Shown: positions 17,701-25,914 of the stretch, piece after piece | Layout: every line of letters begins with the position of its first letter | How positions within the stretch are numbered: position 1 is the stretch's first letter | Assembly: GCA_965223305.1 (NCBI GenBank) | Contig: CBDCWT010000058.1 | Location: 124,001-188,000 of the forward strand | DNA from: CBDCWT01 sp965223305 | GTDB lineage: Bacteria > Planctomycetota > Planctomycetia > Pirellulales > Pirellulaceae | Length of the DNA: 64,000 bases | Direction of reading: 5' to 3' | Translations under genes and position numbers: made by a program | The notes under the pieces: model-generated | Seen by the model: only the letters and a program-made list of their open reading frames with translations | The model's database searches: none | Told to the model about the DNA's origin: nothing

Positions 17701-18225
17701 CATCGGTTCTACAACGATAGTTATCACGACCTGGACTTGTCCGGTACGCTGACCATCAGGCGGCAACGCAGCCTTCATGACGGCAGGTATCAATTAATCG
17801 TACGCAGCGGCAAGTTTGAAGTGATCGAAGAAATCACGGTACCCAAATGGGACGGCTCAACACCGGCAGCCCCTCCAGACTTGCGGGTTGCGGATGTTTG
17901 GATGGAACCCACATCGTTTCCTGATCGCGACAAGCCATTCACCTTCAAATTCTCAGTTCAGAGTACACATGATGTCGAGGAGTTCGAGGCGAAGTTGCGA
18001 TTGATCAATCGAGACACGGGCAAGGAAATCTCCAGCGAAAAAATCTCGTTCTCCGGTCTTGGCGCCGGAAGCACCCGGAGTGGGTACTGGAATCACGGAG
18101 GACTACCAGAAGGCAAGTACCGGATCGAGGTACTGGTCGACTCCTCCAACAAGATCGTGGAGCCCAACGAAGTGAACAACGACAGCTACTTAGACTTCAG
18201 GGTGAGTCGTCCGTTTGGCGAATGA
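14719..18225 (+). CDS. Large secreted RTX (haemolysin-type calcium-binding) protein with C-terminal CARDB domain
   Basis: This 1168-residue protein is expected to be extracellular or cell-wall associated. Its start (RRKGHRPSRKQNRRPQHETL, then QKRELMAVDV) resembles the Arg-rich 'LExRxLLAxD' leader of large planctomycete exported proteins. Residues about 105-925 are dominated by nonapeptides of the GGxGxDxLxGG type that bind Ca2+ in parallel beta-rolls, interrupted twice by a 'DFSK-GVTVDL' module (about 470-500 and 650-690). Residues about 950-1040 form a beta-sandwich-like linker, and about 1045-1165 a CARDB-type adhesion domain (DLRVADVWMEP, then PNEVNNDSY). No protease or lipase motif is visible, so an adhesive or structural role is likely. 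It stands alone; no type I secretion genes are nearby. Confidence 0.85.
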   Translation: MAFRRKGHRPSRKQNRRPQHETLQKRELMAVDVSLTSGTFNIQADPAGGQVDVSQESWAIVVTSGVGSSTKKSSYPAYFVQKIVFWGSENRDIFSNNTSRPATIHGRGGNDELSGGSTRDVIYGGLGADTINGRGSNDLLYGDYLWPLVSIGGADTIIGGGGNDSLYGGPGADTLKGYGGNDKLFGNDGNDKMYGHNGDDVLEGGRGQDRLHGGDDQDTLRGGDHRDHLYGEHGRDVLFGDGGNDYIDGGLLADRIFGGIGNDTLLGGPGRVADFIIGGEGGDTIKGGDGDDTLIGDHWWPTTTGAGNDLIQGQGGNDVLHGGGGNDTLEGNGGHDRIWGHGGNDTLKGGSGKDTLYGNAGRDHLLGNSGNDTLEGGSERDRLIGGDNNDTLRGGDHNDYLEGGQGRDTLEGDAGDDRLAGGRGNDRLVGGKGNDTYIFNVGIALGEDVVDEGNAGFFTVAYGQDTLDFSKSPSGVTVDLEKTATQRVHPNLSLKLSSPFAIEHLIGTGYNDTVRGNRLRNRLEGRGGTDTLVGRSNDDTLLGGAGVDILRGGAGHDVLRGGSGSDKLWGDEGNDELHGDAGDDTLHGGLNNDKLYGGDGSDTLNGNAGGDFLEGGRHDDTLRGGGDYDTFLFDADRPLGSDVLVDEGGKNRLDFSKTSRRVTVDLRRRDAQKVTAGLNITLTTDGIRHITGGDGNDVLKGTGQDDQLIGGPGNDILTGRAGNDLIAGDGFWVVGSGSGHDTIDGGLGKDTIVGGGGNDRIKVRGREAEFDAISGGAGFDRILNAGNGRVTIGHFDSATNGVEEWQNGGHSIVGNHARNILNFSNTALVGVTLVSGEGGWDDLTASNKTADIEYHGGSGRDNLYGGLRRDKLFGGPDGDLIDGGAGNDELYGGGGWDRMNGGAGADQVFGQADGDRITLDDNDRVVSGGGGCDDYYNSDSGKRWSDSNGDCAPPPKPVGSEPRIISFSPTVTDENSAKLTWSVECDSTCEVIINHRFYNDSYHDLDLSGTLTIRRQRSLHDGRYQLIVRSGKFEVIEEITVPKWDGSTPAAPPDLRVADVWMEPTSFPDRDKPFTFKFSVQSTHDVEEFEAKLRLINRDTGKEISSEKISFSGLGAGSTRSGYWNHGGLPEGKYRIEVLVDSSNKIVEPNEVNNDSYLDFRVSRPFGE

Positions 18226-18254
18226 CGCGGCCATGCGAGGTTTATCAACATGCG

Positions 18255-18280
18255 TCGCCTCCGCCAATTGGCGGAGGCGA
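18255..18280 (+). terminator. Strong stem-loop after the RTX gene
   Basis: A perfect 11-bp stem (TCGCCTCCGCC against GGCGGAGGCGA) with an AATT loop lies 30 bp after the RTX stop codon. No T-run follows, so it may act as a 3'-end stabiliser or weak terminator rather than a classical intrinsic terminator. Confidence 0.5.
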
Positions 18281-18574
18281 TGGATCGCGACGGACTGAGC
18301 CATGGGCAGTCGAGTAACGATGTGTTTGTCGTGCTGAGATTGTTTTGACGGTCACCCGTCGCACCTCGGAATTCCGGCCTTGAGTCATTCTCATTGGGCG
18401 ATGCAAGTCGTTGACAGCTCATCAGCCCAACCATGCGACGATACCGTCACTAAATCGGACGCATACACCCCCTCTAGCAACGCCGTTAAGGATTTTGGGT
18501 TTGCCAATCGTCGGAATTCACATGGGAATTCTCATTCCAGAGCAAGACCAAGACGAGGATCAGGAAATGCGAAT

Positions 18575-18781
18575 TCACTCGAAACTCTCGAGGAAAATCG
18601 TTAACGGCACATAGTGGCTTCCGAAAACCCCCGTGTGGTCTTCCCAACCACTCGGTTCCTCTGGCCCGATAATAGCGATACGTTGATCCTCTTGGTGACT
18701 GAGACTGAGATGGCGAACAGCTGCCGCGCCGATGAGCCCGGCGCCGACGACGATCGTGTCAAACGTGTTCTCTACACTTGC
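18575..18781 (-). pseudogene. FAD-dependent oxidoreductase (DAO family), N-terminal remnant
   Basis: From ATG 18781 the frame reads MASVENTFDTIVVGAGLIGA, a complete FAD-binding GxGxxG motif, continuing to IIGPEEPSGWEDHTGVFGSHY. This matches the first 60 residues of sarcosine/N-methyltryptophan oxidase-type enzymes, which normally continue with 'DEGRITR' and run to about 380 residues. Here the match stops at about 18615, followed by ten unrelated residues and a stop. The rest of the gene is absent from the downstream sequence. It is a decayed or deleted gene, not a functional small protein. Confidence 0.65.
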
Positions 18782-18997
18782 CATTTGCTCTGTCCAAGAA
18801 ATAACCGACCACACGCCCGAGAATCGATGATACGAGAAAAGTTACATTTTCTGTAACTGGCCATCAGCGCCAGTTCACTCTCGCCAACCCTGCTCGTGTG
18901 GGGGCGACCGCACCATCTGACCGAATTTGCTTGCGCGCGGAGGTGGCCCAGACCGCGTCTGCAATATGCGCGTTGGGATGCGTCGGGGAATCCCACC

Positions 18998-19060
18998 CGT
19001 GCGACTTAGCAAATCGCCGTTCCTGCTTGCGGTGGAATCGACAAGCGCGTCGAAACGCAG
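18998..19060 (+). repeat. Dispersed repeat, copy 1 (pair with 22311-22370)
   Basis: A roughly 60-bp segment beginning CGTGCGACTTAGCAAATCGC shares about 49 of 60 positions, without gaps, with 22311-22370. Both copies lie in gene-poor spacers on the same strand. In both, open frames read a similar peptide (VRxSKSPF...VES...ASK), which is an artefact of the repeat rather than evidence for a protein. The surrounding spacer 18815-19376 shows no gene. Confidence 0.55.
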
Positions 19061-19376
19061 AGACCAACCGCGTCAAAACGACGGCGCTTTCACGGACAGG
19101 CTCAGTTTTTATGTCGTTGTAGTTTGACTACAGCTTGGCTCAGTCGTGGAAGTCGCGTTGCGGGTAAAGTACTCTGTCCCATGTGAGCGATGTTACCCAG
19201 ATGCTGTCAGCCATCGAACATGGCGATCCCTCGGCGTTGAAGATCCCGGTGCGGGGAACACCTCCGGGTGAGGACGCAGCGACGCCATTCAGCAACGCCG
19301 CTTGAGCATGGCCTGGCGACAATGGAAGTGCAGCACTCACCGGGGTTAGGAGGCGTTTTTCGATCGCCACTTCCAA

Positions 19377-19988
19377 CTATTCAAATACTGCGCTTACAAC
19401 TACGCTGTATACATCAATTACTGCACCGGGACTTGCTTCTATTGCCAGAGACAAAGGCCCAGCGGGAATCGGTGAATCAGAGAGCTCGATGTATCCGCTT
19501 TTGTAGGAGCGCGAGCTAACCGGTGCCTGCTCAGGCCAATAGTCGGAATGATATCCGGGGGTGTCGCAGACGATCGTGTGCACCAGCCTCCGATTCAACT
19601 TGATCGCGATTTCACCACCGGCTTTCGTTGAGTGAATGCCTTTCCCCCATGTCGTGGCTTTAGCTCCGCCTGTGTAAATCGTTAATTTAATACCGACAAT
19701 TCGGTGATTGGCTTTTCCGATATCCCAAATTGCAGTTCCGCCTTTGCCTGACGGGCCATCGACGTTCCCACCGACCACGATCACGTTGCCAGTGACATCT
19801 CGGATCGCTCCGTTCACTGTCAGTTCGTCATCCCAGTACGTAATGAAGGATGTGCGGTGAGCGACGTGATTGCCCGCAATGCATACTGCACCTACTACGA
19901 GCAGAATAGCCAGCAAAACCGCAGTTCGCCGTGTCCTCAGAGCCCGGGTTGTCATAGCTACTATCCGCAACAGTTCAGTTCGCCACAT
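19377..19988 (-). CDS. Membrane-anchored hypothetical protein
   Basis: A 203-residue protein with one N-terminal membrane helix (TAVLLAILLVVGAVCIAGNHV, about residues 22-42) preceded by Arg-rich sequence, so the remaining beta-rich domain should be outside the cytoplasm. The ectodomain has glycine-rich strands (NVIVVGGNVDGPSGKGGTAI) and no catalytic motif I recognise. The first ATG overlaps the end of the upstream membrane-protein gene by 14 nt; an internal ATG at 19955 (MTTRALRTRR) is the alternative start. Overlap and shared strand point to co-expression and joint function with that gene. Function unknown. Confidence 0.55.
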   Translation of the reverse strand: MWRTELLRIVAMTTRALRTRRTAVLLAILLVVGAVCIAGNHVAHRTSFITYWDDELTVNGAIRDVTGNVIVVGGNVDGPSGKGGTAIWDIGKANHRIVGIKLTIYTGGAKATTWGKGIHSTKAGGEIAIKLNRRLVHTIVCDTPGYHSDYWPEQAPVSSRSYKSGYIELSDSPIPAGPLSLAIEASPGAVIDVYSVVVSAVFE

Positions 19989-21651
19989 GCCACACTACAA
20001 ACACCACTAGCCCGAGGGCGGGCATCACCAAGAATGGGTCAAAAATCATCTCCAACAACTCTTTGCGATTGCTTTTCCGCCTTCGGGCTAATTCTTTTTC
20101 ACGCTGAATCCGGACAAGCGTTCGGTGCCCATTACTCTTTTCGACAGATGGCTCAGCCCCGACAGGAACTAGCTCAAGCCATTGAGGCACAGTGACAGTG
20201 AAGCCTACTATCTCCTCGAAACCGCACATTTCACGTGTAGTAAACCCTTGCTCTCGATAAACATGAACGTAGTAGTCCGTCACTCCTGACGTCGTAAGAG
20301 CTCTTGCGTTTACAAGAAGCTCGTCAAGTTCCCTGGACGTTGCGCGGGCTTGCTCTGAGCGATCGACTTCACTGCTCGGCACTACATTGGAACGCTTGCA
20401 TGTCAGCAAGAGCTTACTCCGTTCTGAGAGGCGATCGTGAAGTGGACTCGAACCATTTGGAGTCACTGCACTTGCGATCCAGCTTGTTACGAGTTGCCCG
20501 GTCTCGACTCCCTCGTTCCGCAGCAAATGGAGGCAGTTGCAGACTTCGCGGAGGTTTGCTGCAAACGTTTGGGGCGACGATCGCTCTTGGACAGCCGACA
20601 CCACCTCCAGTGCATGGCCGCTCTTCGATTCACCGCCAAGCAAGAACATATTCTCAGCCCACGCGGTCATTGTCATTGAGGTTGTTGTGTGCATCGCGGC
20701 GAGAAACTCATCGGCCTTCCAGCGGCAACAACACCGGTCCGGTTCCACAACGTCCAACTCCATTGCGGTTTCTGCGAGGCTCCTGAGTGTGTCCCTGAAC
20801 TCTGCCGAGGGAAGTTTTGCCGCAAGCCGAACGGCAGGAAGAAAGTTTCGTGTCTGAATACCGGCGGCCCGCAGTCTGTTTATCGACTCGACCGCTAGGG
20901 CTAGACTCTCTTCAAGTTCTAGAAGCGGGAGTGCACCGCACAAGTCATGTGCGATAGAGGAGAATAGTCGCACGTTAACGGTATCGGTCAGTCCCGAAGT
21001 GCTCTGGACGACGAGCTCATATTCTTCGTCGGACAGCGAATCGAACAAACCGCGAACGTAGTCGATAACTTCATCGTCATCCGCCCGGAGGCGTAGCTTG
21101 CATGCTAAGGCTACGCTGTTTGCGTAACTCTTATCGGATACGAAACTACCTACACGCTGTGCCAGTGCAGCGATCTGCATTTTCTGCGAACATCGACTCT
21201 GTAGGCATGCCAGCGTTTCATCCAATTGCTCCCGTGGGAGTACTTTGGCAAAGTGGACTAGTTGCCGGCGAAAAGCACCTCTGTCGGTATTATCCTGAAG
21301 CCCGATTTCGATAGCGCTTACTAGGTGACGTTGGTCGAGGGCCTTCGGCAGATTTAAGAGCGGCGGTATCAGGTCGAACAACTGGACATGTTTCCGCAAC
21401 GCCACAATCGTCAAGCGTTTACGGGTTCCACGGTCCTCGATGCGACGCACCAGAACGCGAAGTCGAACTACCGTCAATATTAACATGACCCCGAAGCATG
21501 TGACGCTAAAAAGGAGGGCCGCGACGAACGCAATCGCGATGAGAAACATCACGGCAAACGCCAGAAACAATACCGCTCCAAACGCCACCGCGAGAAGTTC
21601 AGGAAACTTGTCCTCAGGTGTCATCGAACTCACCCCACAGGCTATTTTCAC
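19975..21651 (-). CDS. Hypothetical membrane protein with N- and C-terminal anchors
   Basis: A 558-residue protein with two adjacent hydrophobic segments near the N-terminus (AVAFGAVLFLAFAVMFLIAI and VAALLFSVTCFGVMLILTVV) and one at the extreme C-terminus (FLVMPALGLVVFVVWHVA). Between them lie about 430 mostly helical residues without a recognisable motif, presumably in the cytosol. The frame opens with a GTG at 21651, but ATG 21624 (MTPEDKFPELL) has GGGGTGAG just upstream and is the more likely start. The 3' end overlaps the start of the next membrane gene by 14 nt. I do not recognise the family. Confidence 0.6.
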   Translation of the reverse strand: MKIACGVSSMTPEDKFPELLAVAFGAVLFLAFAVMFLIAIAFVAALLFSVTCFGVMLILTVVRLRVLVRRIEDRGTRKRLTIVALRKHVQLFDLIPPLLNLPKALDQRHLVSAIEIGLQDNTDRGAFRRQLVHFAKVLPREQLDETLACLQSRCSQKMQIAALAQRVGSFVSDKSYANSVALACKLRLRADDDEVIDYVRGLFDSLSDEEYELVVQSTSGLTDTVNVRLFSSIAHDLCGALPLLELEESLALAVESINRLRAAGIQTRNFLPAVRLAAKLPSAEFRDTLRSLAETAMELDVVEPDRCCCRWKADEFLAAMHTTTSMTMTAWAENMFLLGGESKSGHALEVVSAVQERSSPQTFAANLREVCNCLHLLRNEGVETGQLVTSWIASAVTPNGSSPLHDRLSERSKLLLTCKRSNVVPSSEVDRSEQARATSRELDELLVNARALTTSGVTDYYVHVYREQGFTTREMCGFEEIVGFTVTVPQWLELVPVGAEPSVEKSNGHRTLVRIQREKELARRRKSNRKELLEMIFDPFLVMPALGLVVFVVWHVAN

Positions 21652-21743
21652 ACCATGGCCAGCAAACCGAATTCTAGCAGCTCTGAACCTTTATCGGGAC
21701 GTGTATCGGGAAGTCGACTACGAAAGTCGGAGCAGGGGTCGGG

Positions 21744-22055
21744 TTAGTCTTTTGGCACTCCCCAGTGTTCCTCTAGTCGACGTCGGATGCATTGGCTCTT
21801 CCAGAATCTAGGCAGTCTGCGTAGCCCAGCGTCGTTATCGACTTTGCCGGAAAGAACCGAGGCGACGACTGTCGCAATCAACCTGTCGCTTGTAAAAGAA
21901 GAGACTGCTGGTTCCGATCGTTCCGTGGTAGGCCTGGATGCAATACCCATCGCCACCATCGAGCTGCCGGCGACCAGCCGGGTAACCCATTCCCTTGACG
22001 GTTCTACGTCCTTTATCCCGACCTTTCCATACCACTTAATCTGTGCAACAACCAC
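21744..22055 (-). CDS. Possible small hypothetical protein
   Basis: A 103-residue frame (GTG start at 22055) with a natural-looking composition: VVAQIKWYGKVGIKDVEPSR, ending CIRRRLEEHWGVPKD. It lies on the same strand and 92 bp upstream of the membrane-protein gene. No clear ribosome-binding site precedes it and no motif is recognised; the opposite strand is also open over much of this interval. It may be a real small gene or chance. Confidence 0.25.
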   Translation of the reverse strand: MVVAQIKWYGKVGIKDVEPSREWVTRLVAGSSMVAMGIASRPTTERSEPAVSSFTSDRLIATVVASVLSGKVDNDAGLRRLPRFWKSQCIRRRLEEHWGVPKD

Positions 22056-22310
22056 TCGTGGCTGGTTCAGCTGCCGGCTCGAATGATGCTACATCCGGCG
22101 GCCAGCTTGAGACTACGTCGCGCCTAGCGCCGCCATTCCGACCGAAAGTGGATGTCCTTTGTCGGTCTGGCGCACCCACATCAGCAGGTCGTGCTTTGGA
22201 TAACCGCATCAAAGCGTCAAGGCCGGATGTTACGAGCATGAAACACCGACGCGGATTGGCGCGGACGGCGGCCAGTTTCGCCGCATGAATCTGCTCGGTC
22301 CGAGCACGTC

Positions 22311-22370
22311 CGTGCGAGTTAGCAAATCGCCCTTCGTGCATGAGGTGGAATCGTTCCGTGCGTCGAAACT
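22311..22370 (+). repeat. Dispersed repeat, copy 2 (pair with 18998-19060)
   Basis: Begins CGTGCGAGTTAGCAAATCGC and matches 18998-19060 at about 49 of 60 positions. The gene-free spacer 22056-22756 around it also contains a second related-looking piece (22545-22600, TCGGACAAGCGGACCGATGC) but nothing else recognisable. Long frames here on both strands are serine/arginine-rich and look spurious. Confidence 0.55.
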
Positions 22371-22756
22371 CCGTGTCTCTTCGGACCGGTCGGATCAAAG
22401 TGAGGACACTCCAGCGGTCCACCTGGCCAGTTGGGTTGCGGGGACAAGGTCGCGCCGATTCATGCCAATGTGGCGTCGTCGGGGCTCGGAGGCCGAGGCT
22501 TCCGAATCTGCACAGGACGATGAAGCCAACGCGTCGAAGCGATTTGCTCAATCTACGTCGGACAAGCGGACCGATGCGGATTCGGGAGTCCCGCTTCTGA
22601 GCGAAGTGTGTCACTCCGCCCGCAGCTAGATTTGACGCTCAAGCTCCGAGGTTTATTCCACCGCTGCGTTTAAGAGCACGACTGGTCGGCAGCTTTCCGA
22701 ACTTGCTAAGCCGAGTAGAATTACGTGTTGATTTCCCAGCAACGGAGAGTTTCGAC

Positions 22757-23398
22757 ATGCCGAGCTTTAGCGATCTTGAGCAACGGATCTTGAGATTCCT
22801 AAAAGAGGAATACTTGGAAAAGGGCAGCCGTCCCTCTCACTTGAATGCACCTGCCACCCTGCATCGCGACGTGATGGCCAAATTTGGGTTGGATCTTTCT
22901 GGTTATCGCGAAGTGATTGCTCGACTCGAAAGCTTTGGCATTGTCGAGGCTCCAACTATTGAAGCCCACAATGGATGTCTCCACATTGACCCCACAATTG
23001 TCCAAGTCGTTCACCAGCTCGATCATCCCACAGAAGTATCGGGAAGCGGAGTGACAAACGCCATCTTCGTTCAGGAAATGAATCAGAGCGTAATCCAGCA
23101 GGGAAATGTCGGCAGCAACCAAGACGTGAGGTTTGGTGAAGCAGATGCAGAGGCGTTGGCGGGACTGATCGCTGAGGTGCGGAAGATACTGCCTGAGCTT
23201 GGCCTTGGCCATGAAGATGCACAAGTTGTGGTAGAAGACGTGGACACGATAGAACGACAAGTGCGGTCACCGCGTCCGAAACGGAGTGTCGTAAAAGAGT
23301 GCTTGACCTCGTTGAGAACGATCATGGAGGGAGCTGCGGGAGGTGCTGCCAGTACAGGAGTTGTTGAAGCAATTACAGCAATACTTGGCTCTCTATAG
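22757..23398 (+). CDS. Uncharacterised protein with winged-helix-like N-terminus and IQQG motif
   Basis: A 213-residue protein; ATG 22757 has CGGAGAG about 7 nt upstream. Residues 1-80 look like a winged helix (SFSDLEQRILRFLKEEYLEK, then GYREVIARLESFGIVEAPTI). Around residues 98-120 is a short repeat-like strand segment (NAIFVQEMNQSVIQQGNVGS). The C-terminus (about 165-213) is helical (DVDTIERQVRSPRPKRSVVKE, then SLRTIMEGAAGGAAS). The next gene, 17 nt downstream, has the same N-terminal plan and the same IQQG segment, so they form an operon and probably a complex. I recognise the motif pattern from uncharacterised bacterial proteins but cannot name a function. Confidence 0.6.
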   Translation: MPSFSDLEQRILRFLKEEYLEKGSRPSHLNAPATLHRDVMAKFGLDLSGYREVIARLESFGIVEAPTIEAHNGCLHIDPTIVQVVHQLDHPTEVSGSGVTNAIFVQEMNQSVIQQGNVGSNQDVRFGEADAEALAGLIAEVRKILPELGLGHEDAQVVVEDVDTIERQVRSPRPKRSVVKECLTSLRTIMEGAAGGAASTGVVEAITAILGSL

Positions 23399-23415
23399 CG
23401 AGGACGATCAGCAAG

Positions 23416-24486
23416 ATGGATGTCGCTGGAAGAAAACTTCTTCGCTTTCGATTCTTGAAACTGCTCTACGAAAAGACGGGTGGAGATGCGACCGAATACG
23501 TCTCAGACGAAGAAACGGTTTCATCGCTAACAGGCGAAGGATACGCACGAGATGAAATCGAGAAAGCCATCCGATTTCTTGAAGCGGAGCACCTCATACA
23601 CTACTCCACAGGTCGCGAGGTCAGATTTGAACACGGTGGAGTAAAAGAGATTGAGGACGCGTTGGAGAAACCGAATCAGGACACCCCGCACTTTCCGTCC
23701 AATATCATTGTGATCGGAACAATGCAGGGTGGGTCCATCCAACAGGGCACTCTCGAGAGCCTGCAGATAGCAAGCCTTAGCTCGGTGCAGGCGAGCCCAT
23801 CGTATGTAATCCAAGTCAGTGAACTGGACGATCGACTGAACCGGATTGACGAGAGTTTTTTGAATGGTGGCTGGCAACTTACGGTATTTCCGTCCGTGTT
23901 TGAGTCTGAACGATTTCGAGACGCGCAGGCCCTCCGCGAGGCACTACTTCGTGTGAGGGACTCAGCACTCGTTGGAGATTGCTTAGCCAACCTCGGCGAC
24001 ACCGAGTTCGGGGTGTGTGCGACTAGCTTTGAGGAAGCCATTGCGGTAGCAACTTCGGGTTTGTTGATGTTTCGGAAGAGCTACCAGGAGAATTCCTACG
24101 AGTACACCGGTGGGTCGCCAATACCTCCCAAGACAGTCGCGGCCGGACAGTGGCTGGACTACGAGAGGTGCCTCGTTACGCTTGGTGAGTGTTTTCAGTT
24201 CATGGAGCGGTGGTCAAACGTCGTCAATGAAGAACTATCCTACGAGATAGTCGCGACAAAGCTACTTAACCGGTATCTGGCCACAATGAATCAAAACTTT
24301 GGTCTGTACCGGCATGGAGCAAAAGGGCCAACGCATACGGAGCGATTCAGTTCCTCAGGGACTTTCACTCCCCCGTGGAAGGAACAGTGTGCGTCTACCG
24401 TGGTGGATTTGTGCAACAAGTTCGTGCACGGGTTTGGGACACCGGAGACGATGCTGAAGGCACTGGACGCTCGTTTTCCAGATTGA
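23416..24486 (+). CDS. Uncharacterised protein, partner of the upstream IQQG protein
   Basis: A 356-residue protein. Residues 1-90 resemble a winged helix (LLRFRFLKLLYEKTGGDATE, then EIEKAIRFLEAEHLIHYSTG). Residues about 98-115 carry a strand plus IQQG segment (NIIVIGTMQGGSIQQGTLES) like the upstream protein. A linker follows, and then a roughly 220-residue C-terminal domain, mainly helical (DDRLNRIDESFLNGGWQLTV ... VDLCNKFVHGFG). The C-terminal domain shows no nuclease, protease or NTPase motif that I recognise. Matching N-terminal modules in adjacent proteins suggest mutual binding or a common ligand, with the C-terminal domain as effector. This is inference. Confidence 0.6.
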   Translation: MDVAGRKLLRFRFLKLLYEKTGGDATEYVSDEETVSSLTGEGYARDEIEKAIRFLEAEHLIHYSTGREVRFEHGGVKEIEDALEKPNQDTPHFPSNIIVIGTMQGGSIQQGTLESLQIASLSSVQASPSYVIQVSELDDRLNRIDESFLNGGWQLTVFPSVFESERFRDAQALREALLRVRDSALVGDCLANLGDTEFGVCATSFEEAIAVATSGLLMFRKSYQENSYEYTGGSPIPPKTVAAGQWLDYERCLVTLGECFQFMERWSNVVNEELSYEIVATKLLNRYLATMNQNFGLYRHGAKGPTHTERFSSSGTFTPPWKEQCASTVVDLCNKFVHGFGTPETMLKALDARFPD

Positions 24487-25186
24487 ATGATCAGCGTCGA
24501 TGACGGCCGAGAACTGGCGAATCTGTCACCATCCGCCATCTGTGGCCAGGCTGTCAAGCGTAAAAGAAAAAAGGCGGTTTCCATTAGGTTCACTGCGCAC
24601 CGGTATCTGTCTGCGTAATCGCCTGTTTTGCTTATTCGTGAATGGTTTCGTCGGTCAGTTACTTAAATTGATTGGCGTGGTTATCGTCGCCGCTGCGGGA
24701 AGTTGCGATCGTTCTTTTCAAAGGCGATTGCTCCCAACACATTCCTTCGCAAGGTACCGCTCACGGTCACCGTGAGCGACTCTACCTGGTCGTGGTAGAT
24801 GCATATTTATCTGGTGCGAATTCCTCTCCAAAAGGGTCACTCCACTCAACGCAACGTGCTGGCTCGCAAGTCTGTCGTTAGCTCAAGCCGCCGCATCCAC
24901 GGGTTCATTCGAGTTGACCCTAACGGGAGGGATCTCGGGTTGCCGTAGGCAACTCGGATCGAACAACCGTTGCCGAATCTTTGCTTGCTGGACCTCCTAT
25001 TCTGCTGGCACGCTGATCGAGGTAGGCTTCGTCGTCCTGTCATCCGTCGGGGCTCACCCCGGCGAAGCGAATGGCTCCGACGGAGGATGGGACGTAAGAA
25101 GCCGGATTGTGAACGTTTGAGTCTCGGTCGCCATATGTAGGCTTTGTTGTTCGGAGTCCCGAGGGGCTCCATGTCTGCAACTCAAC
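24487..25186. other. Intergenic region including the probable 3' flank of an IS110-family element
   Basis: A 700-bp spacer. It contains a perfect palindrome at 24758-24778 (10-bp arms CGCTCACGGT with a single central base) and several short hairpins near 25135-25185. The right part probably belongs to the non-coding end of the IS110-family element whose transposase ends at 25187. IS110/IS1111 elements carry a structured guide RNA in a non-coding end, but I cannot define one here. No coding gene is supported. Confidence 0.35.
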
Positions 25187-25747
25187 TCATTCCGTTGTGA
25201 GCTGTCGGCACTCGAAGTAAGAAATGCGTTTGGTCAGCATATGCCAGATGATGGTGGCCAGCTTTCTCATCACCGCTACGCGGGCGATGCTCCCGCCTCG
25301 TCGGCGTTTGATCCGCTTGTACCACTGGCGCAATTCTTTGTCCTTCTTGAGCGCCTGATAGGCCACATGCGCCAGTAGCCACCGAGCCATGCCGCTGCCG
25401 GCTTTCGTGATACTGCCCAGGCGTTGGTTCTTCTCACCGCTGTTGCGACATCCAGGAGTAAGCCCCCAGTAGTTAGCCAGACTGCGGGAACGCGGGAAGC
25501 GTTCTACTCGACCGACCCGACATGCCAAAGCAGTCGCAGTGTAGGCCGCAACGCCCGGTATCGATGAAAGCAACGTAGCTGCATCGCTCGTGCCACACCG
25601 CTGGGCGAGCTTCTCCTCAAGATCCTCAATTCGTTTCTGCGAGTGTTCTAAGTCAGCGAGCAAGTGATTCATCTCGAGTTGGTCAATCTCGGGCAAGGCC
25701 AACTGCTTCAGCCAGGCGATAGCCGGCTGAGAGGGAAACGTTTTGGT
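25187..25747 (-). pseudogene. IS110-family transposase, C-terminal part (split by element A)
   Basis: Encodes the last 186 residues of an IS110-type transposase. The start TKTFPSQPAIAWLKQ leads through a coiled-coil segment (LLADLEHSQKRIEDLEEKLA) into the transposase_20 domain: LLSSIPGVAAYTATALACRV, RSLANYWGLTPG and NSG (the conserved serine), then the KAGSGMARWLLAHVAYQAL helix. The frame is broken at the TGGT at 25744-25747. The N-terminal half lies at 28374-28970 on the same strand, and the two join in frame when the intervening serine-recombinase element is removed. Confidence 0.8.
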
Positions 25748-25914
25748 AGCGCCCCCCAAAACACCGAACAATTGGAGGCTGGCGGAAGTGCATTTCGCGG
25801 GCGATTCACTGATAGCAGTGACTGCTCGCAAGTTGTGATTGCTCTTGACTCGCTCAGAGCTTTGGTTGATTGGTTGGCCTCTCGTTTGGAAGTCAAATCG
25901 CAAGGAGGCGTCGA

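Noticed and set aside
22036..22614. 192-codon minus-strand frame over the repeat-bearing spacer
   Set aside because: Both strands are open here, the translation is Arg-rich without motifs, and it spans a dispersed repeat.
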